Shown: positions 52,485 to 64,000, numbered from the stretch's first letter. The stretch is 64,000 bases of DNA from Gnomoniopsis sp. IMI 355080 (GCA_027946555.1 JAPEVC010000029.1:141157-205156), one strand, 5' to 3'. The notes: generated by a model from the sequence alone, not told the origin. Program-made: numbers and translations.

Positions 52485-53713
52485 ATGGCTGGAACTCTAG
52501 GTAAAGATGCCACTTTGGAGTGGTTCGGTAAGGCGTGTCCAGCCTTTTCTTTGGCCCATCTGCATCCAACTAATCACGCACATCAGGGGCAACAACTTTC
52601 CGTTTAAAAGCCAAAGGCCTCACCATCTTCTTGGACACTTGGCTAGAAAGACCTTCAAACATCCCAACCTTCCTTCGGGTGGAAGATGTCCCAGAATGTG
52701 ACTACATCTTCATTAGTCATGCCCACTTTGATCAGTATGTCTGCTTCTTGATCGGATGGTCCAAAGATAGACTTCGTAACAGCTGACACAATTTTTTGTT
52801 GCCTAGTCTTCCTGGCGCTGATCGCCTCGCCAAAAAGACAGGGGCTATTATCATCGCCAATGGCGAGGCCATCACCGTGATGCGCTCGGCCGGCGTCCCT
52901 GAGACACAACTCCAGCCTGTTGCAGGAGGGGAAAGGATACCGCTCTTCACCAAGGCCCAAAGGGATGCGGCTGTGGCACAACGCCGGGACAATGAGGCAG
53001 CAGGACGGCCACCCCCGCCTGGTCCTCGGTTTCCACCAGTTCCTGACGTCTCAGAAGCAGTCATGGATGTTCACGTCTGGCCAGCCTTGCACTGTCTCTT
53101 GCCGCCTGGTGACCACGCCTCGCTGCCAGAGGTCATGGATACGGGTAAGGTTTATACAGGAGACGGCGGGAATCCGTACGCTTGCACGATCGATATCACA
53201 AGGAACATGACCTATGGTTTTGGGGGGCTCATCAACATGTCTGCCGACTCATATCCCCCGCACCTACCAGAAGAACTTCGCACCTCTTTCTTGCCATACA
53301 TGAAGGAGCGCGAGAAGCACCAATACTCATTCTACGACGGGGGCCAGTTGATGTACAATTTCTTGCTGGATAAGGAAGGTGGCGCGGGCCCGACGCTTTT
53401 ATGGCACGGTCATCTCGGCTGCTATGATGGTATTATGAAGACAATCGAGCCCAAACCCGACGTGGCAATTCTCGCTATTGCAGGGCGAGCAAATCTCAAT
53501 GGACGGCCTTTCGATGGTTCTGCTGCGGAGTTTGCAACAAAGGAGGTTAAATGGCTTGGGGAGCCAAAGACGGTCATCTGGTGCCTTCATGATGATGCGC
53601 CCATACCGCCAAAAAGAATCGACACCAGGGCCGCGCAGGATATGGTTCACAAAGAGACAAGGAGTACGGTTATGGATTTGGAACACACCAAAATCTATAA
53701 GATTTTCAAATAG
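52485..53713 (+). CDS. Metallo-beta-lactamase-fold hydrolase (UlaG-like)
   Basis: Predicted metal-dependent hydrolase; the UlaG group opens lactones or cleaves phosphoesters, and the substrate here is unknown. Exons 52485-52527, 52587-52734 and 52807-53713 give 365 aa. After a short start (MAGTLGKDATLEWFG) comes ATTFRLKAKGLTIFLDTWLE, then the metal motif HxHxDH at residues 59-64 (SHAHFDHLPGAD), whose last His is built across intron 2. Later ligand regions are MDVHVWPALHC, LLWHGHLGCYDGI, AIAGRANLNGRPFDG and VIWCLHDDAPIPP. No signal peptide, so probably cytosolic. Its tail faces the sugar-transporter gene 108 bp away. Confidence 0.9.
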
Positions 53714-53821
53714 ATCCACCTTATTTTCCTTCTTTGAGATTCTAGAGAGTATACTTGTAAGCAAGACCTGTAGTAGCTTCTCAACATGCGTCCTCTAAAA
53801 AGGAAATCTATGTATATACAC

Positions 53822-55490
53822 TCAGTTTACTTGCACTTGATCTTGCAATCTCGACAAAAGAGGTTCTATCTCCCCCTCATCCTCAACAGTCCCACCATAT
53901 GCCAGCCTCCTGTACTGGCCACCTGCAACCTTTGCCACCCTCCATGTGCCTTCTTCCTTCGCGTCTTCAAAGAACTGCTGATTATCCTCAAAGCTCCGCC
54001 CGCCACTCTCCGGTAAGTAGATGAACGTCCAAAGCCCGGCAATCGCATTTGTGACGGCAAAAATCAGGAAGATCCAGTACTCCAAGTTGTTGAATAGAAT
54101 CGGACTCAGCAGCGTGACGGCGAAATTGGCAAGGCCCCAGATAATGACAGAGATGGCAGAGGCCTGCGCGCGGGCAGTAGTCGCGTAGATCTCGGTCGGA
54201 ATGAGCCATGGCGGCGCGAGCCAACCAATACCGAAGGCGCCGGTGGCAATGAAGAGAGACACAGTGCCTAGGATGGCGGAGGGTCCTATCCCGGGAGAGG
54301 AGCCGTTCATGGCTAATCCGCCAAAGAGGCCGAGGAGGAGGAAGCAAACGGTTAAGACTATGCTGCCACCCAAGAGGAGTTTGCGGCGGCCAACGGCATC
54401 TATAAGGATCCAGGCGAAGGTCATGAGGAAGAAGTAAGAGAGATAGTTGGCTTGGGTGATATATTCGGCATCCTTGGTGCCGAAACCGAGTAGCTGGAAG
54501 GAGTTTGTTGTGTTAATTGAGGCTGGCTCTGAAGGCAGGAGTTTATGGGAGGCATGGGGGAGTAAAGAAGGACACCCTTTACACTATTGGCCTCACGGCC
54601 GTTTCGAAACTCACCTCGAAGATTTGGGGCCCATATACGGAGATACAGCCGTACCCAGTGAGAGCCTGATTGACCTGGCCCATGACAGTGATCACAGTGG
54701 GATGGTATGTTGGGTGTCGAGGATTGAGCATATCCATGTAGCCAACACGGTCATCCTTCTCCTTCTCGTGAGTCTCAAACAACTCCTCCGCCTTTGTCTC
54801 ACCCTCGTCTTCGCCATAGATGTCACACAGGGCCTCCTTTGCCTCATCTTTCTTGGCCTGGTAAACGAGCCATCGAGGACTCTCGGGCAGCCTGCCAATG
54901 ACGAGGAACAGCAGAAAGGGGTACACCTGCATCACCACGATAGGGATGCGCCACGCCCACTGATTCGCCTTACCCAACGCGTCCGTCACCGCCAGATTGA
55001 TACCAAAGGCCATGTTCAGCCCAAAGATGTTCATCTGGAACTCCTGCGCCAATGCCTTCCCGCGGGCATCATCGCTGCTCAACTCACTGCTGTAGACCGG
55101 AATGACAGCGTCAATGCCACCGACGCCCAGGCCCATGACCACGCGTCCGACCCAGAACATGTGAATGGCGCCAGTACGCCATCCGCCAAGCCCCGTGAGG
55201 AACATGATGGCATTTCCCAGGGCGGCGGTCGCCAGACACGCAAAAATGGCCTTTTTCCGGCCGAACTTGTCGGAAAACCATGAGAAGAGAACTGCACCCA
55301 GGGAACACCCCAGATAGTACACTGCGACCAGAATACCAACGAGTGGGTCTTCAGGGCCAATGTCGACAGTGTGGAGGTAGTCCTCGTTGGTGTTGATCAG
55401 GCTCATCATGCCCTGGTCGTAGCCATAGAGGGCAATGGCCGTCGAGCTGAATAGCACGACCTCGGACTTCTTCGACAAGAATTCAGGCAT
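53822..55490 (-). CDS. MFS sugar transporter
   Basis: Plasma-membrane sugar/H+ symporter of the fungal hexose transporter group. Exons 55490-54615 and 54493-53822 give 515 aa. The start MPEFLSKKSEVVLFSS is the first ATG; the frame upstream lacks one. Twelve membrane spans are expected. Motifs are ALYGYDQGMMSLINTN in span 1, FSDKFGRKKAIF in loop 2-3, GRVVMGLGVGGIDAVIPVY in span 4, RLPESPRWLV at the centre, DAVGRRKLLLGG in loop 8-9 and IYLPESGGRSFEDNQQFF after span 12. The intron (GTGAGT to TTCCAG) falls between QIFE and LLGFGTKDAEY, a frequent position in this family. Substrate is unknown. Confidence 0.94.
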
Positions 55491-56478
55491 TTTAGCGAGT
55501 CTCTTCTCGATCCAGGACAGAAAAATTGAAGAGTAGAGAGGTCGTTCAAGAAGACGCTCCAAGACAAGAGGGGAGACGGAGAACAGCCTCCGGTGTTGGG
55601 AATATCGAGGGAGATGAAAGACAGAAAGGCAGAAACAAGCTGATGGTGCTTCTGGCGGCTACGGTGCGCGGTGCCAGGTTATGAAGGAGGAAAGGACGTC
55701 AGCGACGCCAGCGGCCGAGTCAGAGAGATGTTTTTCCCTGCCTGACGCGCTTGTACAATATGAGCTAGGAAGCCCAAGAGCACATGATATTATGTCGCAT
55801 GGCGTAGTCGGCGCGATGCGGTCGGTGTGCATGCTTAAGTTGGATCGTGGGAAAAAACCTACGTCATTTGTGCCGACTCCCTCGGCGCCCTTGTTCGGAG
55901 CGGAGGCTCCAGCCGTTCGGACCCCCTTCGGGCGTGAGAGCGGGAAATCACTTGGAAAGTCTGATCATATACTTCATTACTCTGGAGCGAAGACAATTCG
56001 TTTGGTTCTGAATTTTGTGGATAGTTCTCGCGGAGGATCAGCTCTCCAAAAAGGTAGGTGAAGGGCGGTTCCGAACCTACGGCTGTCCTTACACCAGGGG
56101 CGGTACCAGGCGGGCTGGAAATTTATCATACCGGAAATTTGCAATGTGATGCACTGGTCTATGCGAATACTGCCTCCCAAAGAATTCCAGTGTACCGAAT
56201 ATGAGCCCAAATGCTGGAGTCCATCTTAGCAGTGGGATGATGTGAGAGATGACCACAAACAACCCTTTCCATTCTTCGCTGAAGTCCAGTAAAGTAACAT
56301 TGATCGCTGATCTATAGCAAACTCCGTGCGCCTCCTGCCTTCAGCTTGTCTTCACCATAAGTACAAAAATTACCGCATGAACGGCCGGCATCAATCACAT
56401 AAAAGTATAGAAGTCATACTCCATTAGGTGAAAGAGCTGTATGTAATATCTATGAGGACCGCGGGGACGACCTAAACA
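55491..56478. other. Promoter region of the sugar transporter gene
   Basis: 988 bp between two minus-strand genes. A plus-strand frame at 55681-56061 has no family features. Nothing else recognised. Confidence 0.5.
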
Positions 56479-57739
56479 TCATGCTTCTGGCACCGGACTC
56501 GACGCTTTCGTCTCCTCCGCGGAGCTCTCTCCACCTGCTGTTGCCGAGTTGACACGGACGAAAATGTCTGGCGGAAAACATGCTAGAAGAAAGACGCAGA
56601 TGAGCATCAAGAAAGAATCCAGAACCACGAAGCTAGGCTGGTCTTGCATGATATGGTTTCCCCAGCCCTAATTAATCATCATCAAAAGTCAGCTGGAAAA
56701 TCCTCAAGCACAAAATTAACCAAGGCAAGCTTGCGCGAATCACTTACGCCAGCGAATTCGACGATGCGATAGATGCACCTGATCTGTACAGCAGCATATG
56801 CCACCATCGTCGTGACTCGAAAGGTGCGAAACCGTTTGTCTGCCCACAACGCCCGCGCCCCATCCGTGGCTTCGGAGCTCCTCACCCACCGCCGGGCCCG
56901 GACCATGTAATCGACACAAAGCGCACCAAATGCGAGCAAAACCACAACCTGAAGCGCCACGCCCGCGATGATCATGTGGTTTCCGTCGTTCAGCAGCTTC
57001 AAATTCGTCTTGCCCGAGGCCGCCAGACCGCCGCCAATCGCCTGGACCACGAGGCAAGCCACATCAGAAGGACAGAAGAGTAGTGGGTAGAGGCGTGGAC
57101 GGATCCGGGAAAGTTCTGGGTTGATGACTCCAGTAATTTGTTTGAGAGTGAGGTATAGGGATATGCAGATGATTGTAGGGGCCAAGATGATTGCACAGAT
57201 TTGCAGTTGAAAGGCTCCAGAGTTCCAAGGGTTGTACGACATCTGAACTCGACCGATGTATCCTAGAGGAGAGGGTGTTGATTAGTAAATCCCCAACCGC
57301 AGTTGTTCTTCGTCCTGGGCGCTTTGTGGAGAGCCTTGAAAATGTGTCTGCCCTTCCGGAATATAGATCATATAAATGTATAGGCGACGCCATGCTATAC
57401 TCCAGTATGAGGCCGCTGGGCGCATCTGGGATGTTGAAGCGCCACAAAGAGTCTAGACATAGAATCACGTCCCCGGTTGTATGGTGCCGTTTGTCAAGAC
57501 TCTCGAAATTTTTGGAATCAAGTAAGATTGCACCTACCCGCCAGTTCAAGAACACAGCCCGCCACAAGAAAGGACATGTATGACCATGACTTCTTGCGAA
57601 TCCCCAAACTTAGCGCAATAACGCCCGCAACACCAAAGAGGACCGCGATGACGATGTTGAGAGGTCGATTTGGGTAGTATCCGAGCGTCGTGGCCTCCAC
57701 AGGGCATTCAGGCGTCACGGATTTGCAATCGCGCGACAT
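56479..57739 (-). CDS. RTA1-like seven-span membrane protein
   Basis: Member of the fungal lipid-translocating exporter family (RTA1, RSB1), tied to sterol-toxin resistance or sphingoid-base export. Exons 57739-57538, 57262-56748 and 56667-56479 give 301 aa. An outer start with two Cys (RDCKSVTPEC) precedes span 1. Landmarks are PNRPLNIVIAVLFGV, YIGRVQMSYNPWNSGAFQLQ (across intron 1), LAPTIICISLYLTL, CPSDVACLVVQAIGGGLAAS and RCIYRIVEFAGGWGNHIMQD (across intron 2), the RTA1 signature R-x-x-x-R-x-x-E. The C-terminal tail is short and acidic. Substrate is not predictable. Confidence 0.93.
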
Positions 57740-59065
57740 TTTCCTTTTGCGATGTGTGACAGGGAACGTGTAGAAAGAAGTACTCTGTAAACAAAGGAGC
57801 AGTGTACAGAATTCCACCGTGGTGACTCCTGGACGGTGTGGACTGCGATAGAGAGTGGCGTCCGGTGGACCAAGGTGAGAACGAGAATCGATAACAGACG
57901 GAAAAGGGAGGAAGACGAATAAAAACCCAGGGGCAAAGTTGTATAAGGACCAGGACTTGTACAAAGAGGCCTTAAGGGCCCCAGCGAGTCTTGAGCTCGT
58001 ATGTCAAAAGAAAATTTTAAGAAGACTGTTGATAAACGTCAAAGGGTCATTAGCAGAGCCCTCGAGCAGGTAAGACGTTGAAGAAGTGATCCGCTTGCGC
58101 CCCCCAGCCAAGGCGAATGCTACGGCGCCATTGAAGAGGCTCTCCGCTAACAAGGCGGGTTTCGGAATTATAGGTACGAATCCCACGACATATTCTCTCT
58201 GCTGTGCTTACGAGCCATTTCTGGTCCAGGCTTCCGGCTTTGTAGTGTGGCAGCCCTGCTCACCCACAAGTCTTTGCTCGTGAGTGGGCCAGAAACGGCA
58301 CCGGGGTTCGAGATTCCCACCCGCTGGGTTCGACACATGTAAGTAGATGGGTACGTCTATGCAAACAATTACAAATATACTTGCTTAGTCCAGCTGTTAG
58401 TCTCGTGGGTGTCCAGCCCGTGGCGGTTTGTATCAAATTCTCGTTGCTCACCCAGGTGTGTGGATGTCAGCTCGGCTCGGATGGCATGTTACCCTTGTCC
58501 CGGACCCGCTTTGGGCCATCGCAGAGCATGCCGTTTTCGTACTGCGAGCGCGGAGCAACTGGTCAGTTTTGGAAACGTTTGACCAAAAAGTGGTCGACCA
58601 ATCTGGCTTTGGCTATATACCTCTCAAATTTGTTGGATTCTCATCAGCATGGTGGCTCTTGATATGAAAACTTCTCTATCCCACATTCTTGTGCAGGAAT
58701 TCTAAGCAACGCATTGCCAATCACCTCGCAATTGAGTGGCGACGCGAAAGGTCCTTTGTGTCCGGGAAGACGTCCTCCGGTGCCAACGGACGCAGGACAT
58801 CTACGCCATGACACTAACACGGTAGTGCTCATACAGGCCGTCGTCTGAGACGAAAGAAGCCGATTTCACTCAGGCGACCTCAAGCGTGCTCTGTGCATAC
58901 TGTGAACGGGACAGGACTTATCATATCCTCAAGTGTCAGCTCCGAAAGCCGTCAATTAAGAAAGCCCGCCTCCGGAACAAACTTGGGACGAGGACGGGGG
59001 GGGGGGTCGTGTCGCGGGAGCGTAGCACAGGACACAACATCTCGGGATAAACACACTTTTGTTCC
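57740..59065. other. 1.3-kb intergenic region
   Basis: Upstream of the RTA1 gene and downstream of the 3-hydroxyisobutyrate dehydrogenase gene. Contains eleven G at 58996-59006. A GGTTCGA-like stretch near 58304 was checked as a tRNA B box and rejected. No gene supported. Confidence 0.5.
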
Positions 59066-60364
59066 CTATTCTTTCCCCCCTAAATATCTATAAACCACGC
59101 TGAAGTCCCTCCCGCTACATCCATCATCTTTTTCGGCAGCCTCATACAGCTCCTTAGCACTACTCGCAAGCTCCAGTCGGGCCCCAGCTTCCTGAGCGGC
59201 CACAATGGCCAAGTTCAAGTCCTTGCGCATGAGCGAGATGCCAAAACCACCCGCATAATCTCTATTGGCAGGAGCTTTCTCCACGACGCCCTGGACGGGA
59301 TTGTTAACCTCACTCGGCCAGCATCGGCCAGTAGACACATTAATCACGCCTGCGAGCACCTTTGGATCCAAGCCCCAGCGCATGCCCAGATTCATTGCCT
59401 CAGCGGTGGCAATATTATTGATTGCCAGCAGGTAGTTGTTTGCCAATTTGGCGGATAACCCAGTGCCCTGTTTTCCACAGTGGAAGACAGCCTTGCCCAT
59501 CCGAAGAAGGATGGGCTCGATCCTTGGCACAATATCCGCTGGAGCACCAAGCATGAAGGTGAGTGTCCCGGCTGAGGCGCCTACAATGCCACCGGACATG
59601 GGTGCGTCAACAAAGTGAGCTGCTCCGCTTGGGAAAGAGCTTGTGATGGACGCGGCTACCTCTTGCGAGGAAGACGGGTCGATGGTGGAGCAGTCGATGA
59701 AGATGCGCGGTGTGGGTCGCGACGCGAATTTTGCTTCAAGAATGGACGCGTAGACAGACTTTACGTGGCTTGGCTCAGGAAGAGCGGTAATGACGACGTC
59801 CTATAGTGCAGTCGCAAATTAGCAAGACTGGTGGTAGATCATGCGATCGAGGTGAAAAAATGCCGTAATTTGGGTTTGACTTCAGAGGATTGGCTTTTGT
59901 TGAATAATCATTAAGAACCAGCAAGCTGGCCCAACTTAGATCATAGACTGTGTAACTGAAAATGTTTCTCATCATATAAAAGAAAAGAAGGGAAGAGCAG
60001 AAAAAGTATACGCACGGCACTTTGAGAGGCATCTGCTGCGCTGGGAGCCAGCGCAACAGACGCTCCCTCGGTCGAGGTCGTCTCCATCTCCCCAGCCAGC
60101 CGCTGCATAGCCTCACGATTGATGTCATACAGACTCAAGCTGTCTGTGGGAAGAAGTTTTGCTTGCAGATTTTTGGCCATTTGGAAACCCTTGGAAGTCG
60201 GAATCAGTATATGCTTGCTCCAGTTGATGTACTTGAAGAGGATGAGGATGGCTCACCATTTGACCCAGACCGATGAAAGCATAGTTGTCTAGCCGCCGCG
60301 ACGTGGATGAGAAACACCGTTTCCGAAGGCCAAGCTGTCGCCATGCTGTTGATATGGGTCTCAT
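59066..60364 (-). CDS. 3-hydroxyisobutyrate dehydrogenase, mitochondrial
   Basis: NAD-dependent oxidation of 3-hydroxyisobutyrate in valine breakdown. Exons 60364-60257, 60189-60016 and 59800-59066 give 338 aa. The N-terminus (MRPISTAWRQLGLRKRCFSS, with basic residues and no acids) is a mitochondrial presequence. The Rossmann motif GLGQMG (residues 32-37) is built exactly across intron 1. Then come VVITALPEPSHVKSVY, FIDCSTIDP, DAPMSGGIVGASAGTLTFML, the catalytic Lys in GLSAKLANNYLLAINN, and the C-terminal LMRKDLNLAIVAAQEAG. All are HIBADH landmarks. Related beta-hydroxyacid dehydrogenases are less likely given the presequence and DAPMSGG. Confidence 0.94.
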
Positions 60365-61700
60365 TGTGCCTGCGTGTTAGTTGGGTGACAGCAGCACTCG
60401 TCTATGTGTAGAATAGAGCATTTGTCGAATGTCAAAAAAGGTGTTTTGCGGAGACATTCCCGAGGCCACTGACGCCCGCGAGGGGTCAAGGCAAGCCTCG
60501 CTGTTCCCCAAAGCCGCCCATTGCCGCTCGTTCCCATCTCGTTGGAGACCGGGCGATGCTAGCAGGGTCACGAGATACAAACCATTGCATCTTACCTGAT
60601 GTTATGCTGAATAACAGTAGCATGGCTCAGCTGAGCTGAACACTGTAATGAGAGTCCAATGCAAACTTCATGCCGAAGAAGAAGGATGGTTGGAAAGGAA
60701 GAGGCCGAAGGAGGAGAAGAAATAAAGGTGGAAAACTTTTTGGTGGGCGAGCCCCCCCACGGGGAAGGAGGTTTGGCCAAATTGCGGTCTGGCCCGAGGA
60801 GACCTAGGGATACCCCTGAAGGCCAGCTGTGTGTCTGAGATAAGGCACGCAGGCAACTCAATCTCTCCCTCCCTGTTCCCTCACCTTATGAGTAGTAAAA
60901 CATACATGAAGGGTGCCAAACTGTAGATTCGACCGGCGACCGAGTATATTGCACAGCGTAACGTCGTAAAGATGGGAACAATGGCTAATGGGTCGCAATG
61001 TTGAGACCGGAGTGGGTGTGCCTATGAATGCCTTGAAAACAATCTTGATAGGACCGAGGTCTTGAGTGCGAACAACTTCTGGAGACCGGGCTTGGTTGGG
61101 ACTATTTGCTTATAGTGGCCGGACTTGTCACTATTATGACTGCGGCCCTTCTCACTAAAGCAGTGAGTGCGTTTAGGTTGACACTGTATTGTAAAATATG
61201 GAGTCACATCCAATCAGGCAGCGCAGGCATTTCCAAACGAGCACTTGGGGCGGAGGACACAGGTGAGTGAGGCGTATAGCAGGTTCCATCAGACGACGAG
61301 CCGGATTGTAAGAGTTAATACAAGACCTATTTATTGTAGTTACAGTGAATCCGTCCCACCCATCCATTCATACCTACTCAACTCCCGTCTGGAGACTCGT
61401 ACAAAAGAATGCGCGCAACAAGCGCAAGTACAGATCATAAGGCGAACATCAAGATGCTGCATCAAGTATCTGATTTGTAACCATGAAAAAGAGTGCGGGT
61501 ATCCCTAGGCATCCTCAAAGAAGAACGCGTGGGACGGGGTCATCCCATCCAAAAACTCCCCGTCCAAGCCAAATAGCACGGAAGCCCCGTCTCGTCCCAA
61601 AAAGAAAAGATCCCTTCTTTGTTCCTCACCAAGCCCTCGTGCGATTCAAGAACTCCGTGTCCTCCCTGCATGTAACCGAATGCGCCTTGAAATTTGCATC
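60365..61700. other. 1.3-kb intergenic region
   Basis: Upstream of the dehydrogenase gene and downstream of the KilA-N gene (both minus). A minus-strand frame at 61540-61749 overlaps the last exon of the KilA-N gene and is treated as a shadow. Nothing else is seen. Confidence 0.45.
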
Positions 61701-63120
61701 CTACAAGAAGTTCATGGCATATGGAGCAAAGACACTGTTCTCTGGTCAATACCAGCTTACGATTGGAGGGTCGGATTCGTGGGACTTACCTGGCTGCTCC
61801 GACTGCAAGAGTGACAGAGATGCCCCAAAGAGCGCGTCTCTTGACTTTCTGCTTCTTTACTTCAACCTCTGTCTTCACTTTCTTCGCCCTCGGCTGAAGA
61901 GCAGAACTGGTCTCCCCGTTCTCGGCACCCTCTTCAGGCTCGTTGTCGGCATCGAACTCTTCCGCCTTCCGTTTGCCCTTTACTGACTTCTTTGACGCAG
62001 AACCGGACGACTCAGCCTCGGTAGCGGCGGCCACCATTCTCCTGGCTTCTTCCATCATCCGCAGCCCGTCTTCTGGGCCAGGAACACCCGCGTTGAAGGG
62101 TACCTCCATCTCGAACTGTGTCTGCTTCACCTCGGCGCCATCGAAATCGGTCTTGATATCCTCATGAACATTGACCTTGACACGAGGCTCCTCCTCGACA
62201 GTTTCCAGCTGGGACAGGGGTTCCCGCTCGATAGACTCAATTTTAATGTCCTCCACTTTGAGAGGTTCGCCTGGGACCAGCTTCGGGATATCACCGTTGG
62301 TCAGGGATGGTTTGCGGCTGCTGCTCGGGGTCTCGCTGTCGGTCTGTGAAGCAGTAATTCTGGCAGATCGCTTGCGCGGGCTCGCAGTACCACGCTTGGT
62401 GGCGGCTTTGGATGGGCTTGCGGATCGCCGACTGCGAGTGCTGCGCATCGACGTTGGGGTCGGAGGAACCAGGGTGGTCGGGGAGTGGCCGCGGAAGATG
62501 AACTTGGGCGGGGCACTGATCTTCTTCTCCGGGCTGTCTGCGTTCGAGTTCGAAGGCAGGATTTCCGCAGGGTCCAAAAGGGCCTTGATCCACTCGGTAA
62601 TACCATATTCTTGGGCCAGGACAAGCGCATCCTCAGCAGGAATCCAAACGTTGCCGGCAGTCTCCTCGGGGCTGGTACTGGGTAGGGACTTGACAAATTT
62701 GCGCTCTGCCTCCTCGTCCTCGGCCATCGCATAGGGAAAAGTCGCTTTGAACATGCCAGTCGCAGAGACAAAGCCGTCGTGGCTGCGTCTCATCAGGAAG
62801 TAGCTGTTTGGGCTCGACTTGAAGATGCCCGAGACAATGCCCTTCGGCAAGGGGGCGCGAAGGTGGGCGTAGTCGAATACTCCCAGGGTTGCGGGATCGA
62901 CCTGTGCGTTCGGAAGGCTTGCGACCATCCTCGCAGTAAGTTGGGTCTGGCCAAGGCGGCGCTTCGAAACGAGCTCGTCGTCTTAATCGGAAGCTAGGTG
63001 GTTAACCAGATCGTCCATTGGGATTTGACGCGCATTGAGTGAGATCTTACAGTTATCGATCTTGCCCATCATGAAAGGGTTGCGCCTCTCAGGCAAGCTC
63101 CTCTCTCTCGAGGGCGCCAT
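61701..63120 (-). CDS. Bqt4/Xbp1-like APSES (KilA-N) protein, tail-anchored
   Basis: Exons 63120-63051, 62981-61790 and 61734-61701 give 431 aa. The start MAPSRERSLPERRNPFMMG is the first ATG. The KilA-N/APSES fold at about residues 40-150 shows GVFDYAHLRAPLPKGIVSG, SYFLMRRSHDGFVSATGMFK and VWIPAEDALVLAQEYGI. A long Ser/Pro/Lys and acidic middle follows with nuclear-signal-like KRKAEE and PRAKKVKTE. The last exon (34 nt) completes a C-terminal hydrophobic segment at residues 407-431. This order fits fission-yeast Bqt4, an inner-nuclear-membrane protein holding telomeres, whose relatives are often labelled APSES factor Xbp1. Two other acceptors give non-hydrophobic tails and were judged less likely; reading through stops at 61786. 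Confidence 0.85.
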
Positions 63121-64000
63121 GTCTGCAGTGGGTTTCCGTGTCGGCGATCAAACTGCAATTGGTGAGCAGCGCGCTGTCGGATCGAACAGCAAAGTTTCAC
63201 GATATCTAAACAAATAGAATTGTAAAATGGTTACAGCTGCGGAGCTTTGAGGCAGCCTTGTAATCGTGAGTGGTGCTGGAGAAGGATAGGCTGCGATGCG
63301 ACAGCGTGGACGTCGAAGCAGCTCGAGTCGACAACTAGCGTGGAACGACGAGGCGAGTCAGCGCACACGCTCCAAAAGGCGCGACTGCAGGTAGGTAGCG
63401 CATGTCCGAGCGACTCACCTTTTGTGATGGATCAGGTACGGATTTGGGCCCTACTGAGGGAGTTGCCTGGTGGTGAGAAGGTAGTGAAGATGGTCGGAAT
63501 TTGCGCGGCGAGTGCGAGGAGCGATCAGTTTTGGGTGGAGCTTTGGGAGGCTCGCTCGGCACGACGGGTCGAAAAGGGGCGTTGTTGGGTGGGTTACTAT
63601 GATCAAAGTAGGGTTGTTGACATTGACGAGATAATGGAACCACGCATAGAAAGAATGTGCCACGACCTGTAGGATGATAACTTGTTCGCAATTCCAAAGT
63701 CTGACACGCGCACCACGCGATCGTAGACCCAATAATGGCAATTTTACTTGATAATGGTTGGGTGTGGTGTACAAAAGAAAGGAAGTCTGATGTGAAATCC
63801 AATGTAGCAGAGGACTGGGGGGGTGGTCAATTCCGGGAGAGGAGAGGGTCTCTACCGGATGCTACAGTAGGGGTCCTGCAAGCATCCTTGCTGGGGCATG
63901 ATAGTCATGGTAGGCAAGTCTCCGCTACACACTAACAGATCTTAGCACAGTCCGCTGGAACCTCTCTGGGCCCAATTTTACTACGTGCAGGTGACCAGGG
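63121..64000. other. Promoter region of the Bqt4-like gene, window end
   Basis: 880 bp with no supported gene; open frames at 63247-63672 and 63335-63802 overlap on opposite strands and have no domain. Any gene to the right lies beyond the window. Confidence 0.45.

Noticed and set aside
58296..58345. GGTTCGA-containing stretch resembling a tRNA B box
   Set aside because: The T-stem halves do not pair and no A box or cloverleaf can be drawn at the proper distance.
61540..61749. Minus-strand frame giving a longer tail to the Bqt4-like protein via an acceptor at ACCAG
   Set aside because: It gives a cysteine-rich hydrophilic tail in place of the hydrophobic end expected for this family, and the branch site is too close to that acceptor.
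63247..63672. 141-codon plus-strand frame near the right end
   Set aside because: Overlaps a similar frame on the other strand and has no domain; it lies in the promoter of the Bqt4-like gene.

Overview
The window is nuclear DNA from a filamentous ascomycete (Pezizomycotina). The signs are about 29 protein genes in 64 kb on both strands, mostly short GT-AG introns of 46-200 nt with CTRAC-like branch sites, fungal-only families (two Zn2Cys6 factors, an APSES/KilA-N protein, RTA1, FSH1, fungal TM9) and no operons. I could not fix the class. No rRNA, tRNA, CRISPR array, intact transposon or virus-like gene was seen. Exon borders were placed by hand from splice signals, reading frame and family motifs, and every multi-exon model given without reservation sums to a whole number of codons.

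Layout. 1-9.4 kb: the 3' part of a phospholipase D gene, a secreted class-3 lipase, a 2.3-kb gene-poor patch with a possible oxidoreductase relic, a TauD-type dioxygenase and a conserved unknown. 10.6-21.6 kb: a TamA/Dal81-like regulator, an intronless secreted GH42 beta-galactosidase, an oxysterol-binding protein and a secreted GH76 alpha-1,6-mannanase. 21.9-24.8 kb: the two halves of PLP synthase (pdx1/SNZ and pdx2/SNO), divergent around a shared promoter with a Gcn4/CPC-1 site. 25.8-43.2 kb: a flavin monooxygenase followed by mostly housekeeping genes: Lcp5, a TM9 protein, Mediator Med4, complex III QCR10, ALG10, a small unknown, a nucleoside 2-deoxyribosyltransferase-like protein and Trs85. 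44-57.7 kb: an accessory-looking block of isochorismatase hydrolase, Zn2Cys6 factor, FSH1-type serine hydrolase, a type II membrane protein with UstYa-like motifs, a metallo-beta-lactamase-fold hydrolase, an MFS sugar transporter and an RTA1 protein. 59-63.1 kb: 3-hydroxyisobutyrate dehydrogenase and a Bqt4/Xbp1-like tail-anchored KilA-N protein.

How the genes work together. The only clear functional pair is pdx1/pdx2, whose products form one enzyme. The secreted lipase, GH42, GH76 and sugar transporter suggest a plant- or litter-feeding lifestyle. The 44-57.7 kb block has a regulator, transporters and several hydrolases but no synthase backbone; whether it is a pathway or just a neighbourhood is open.
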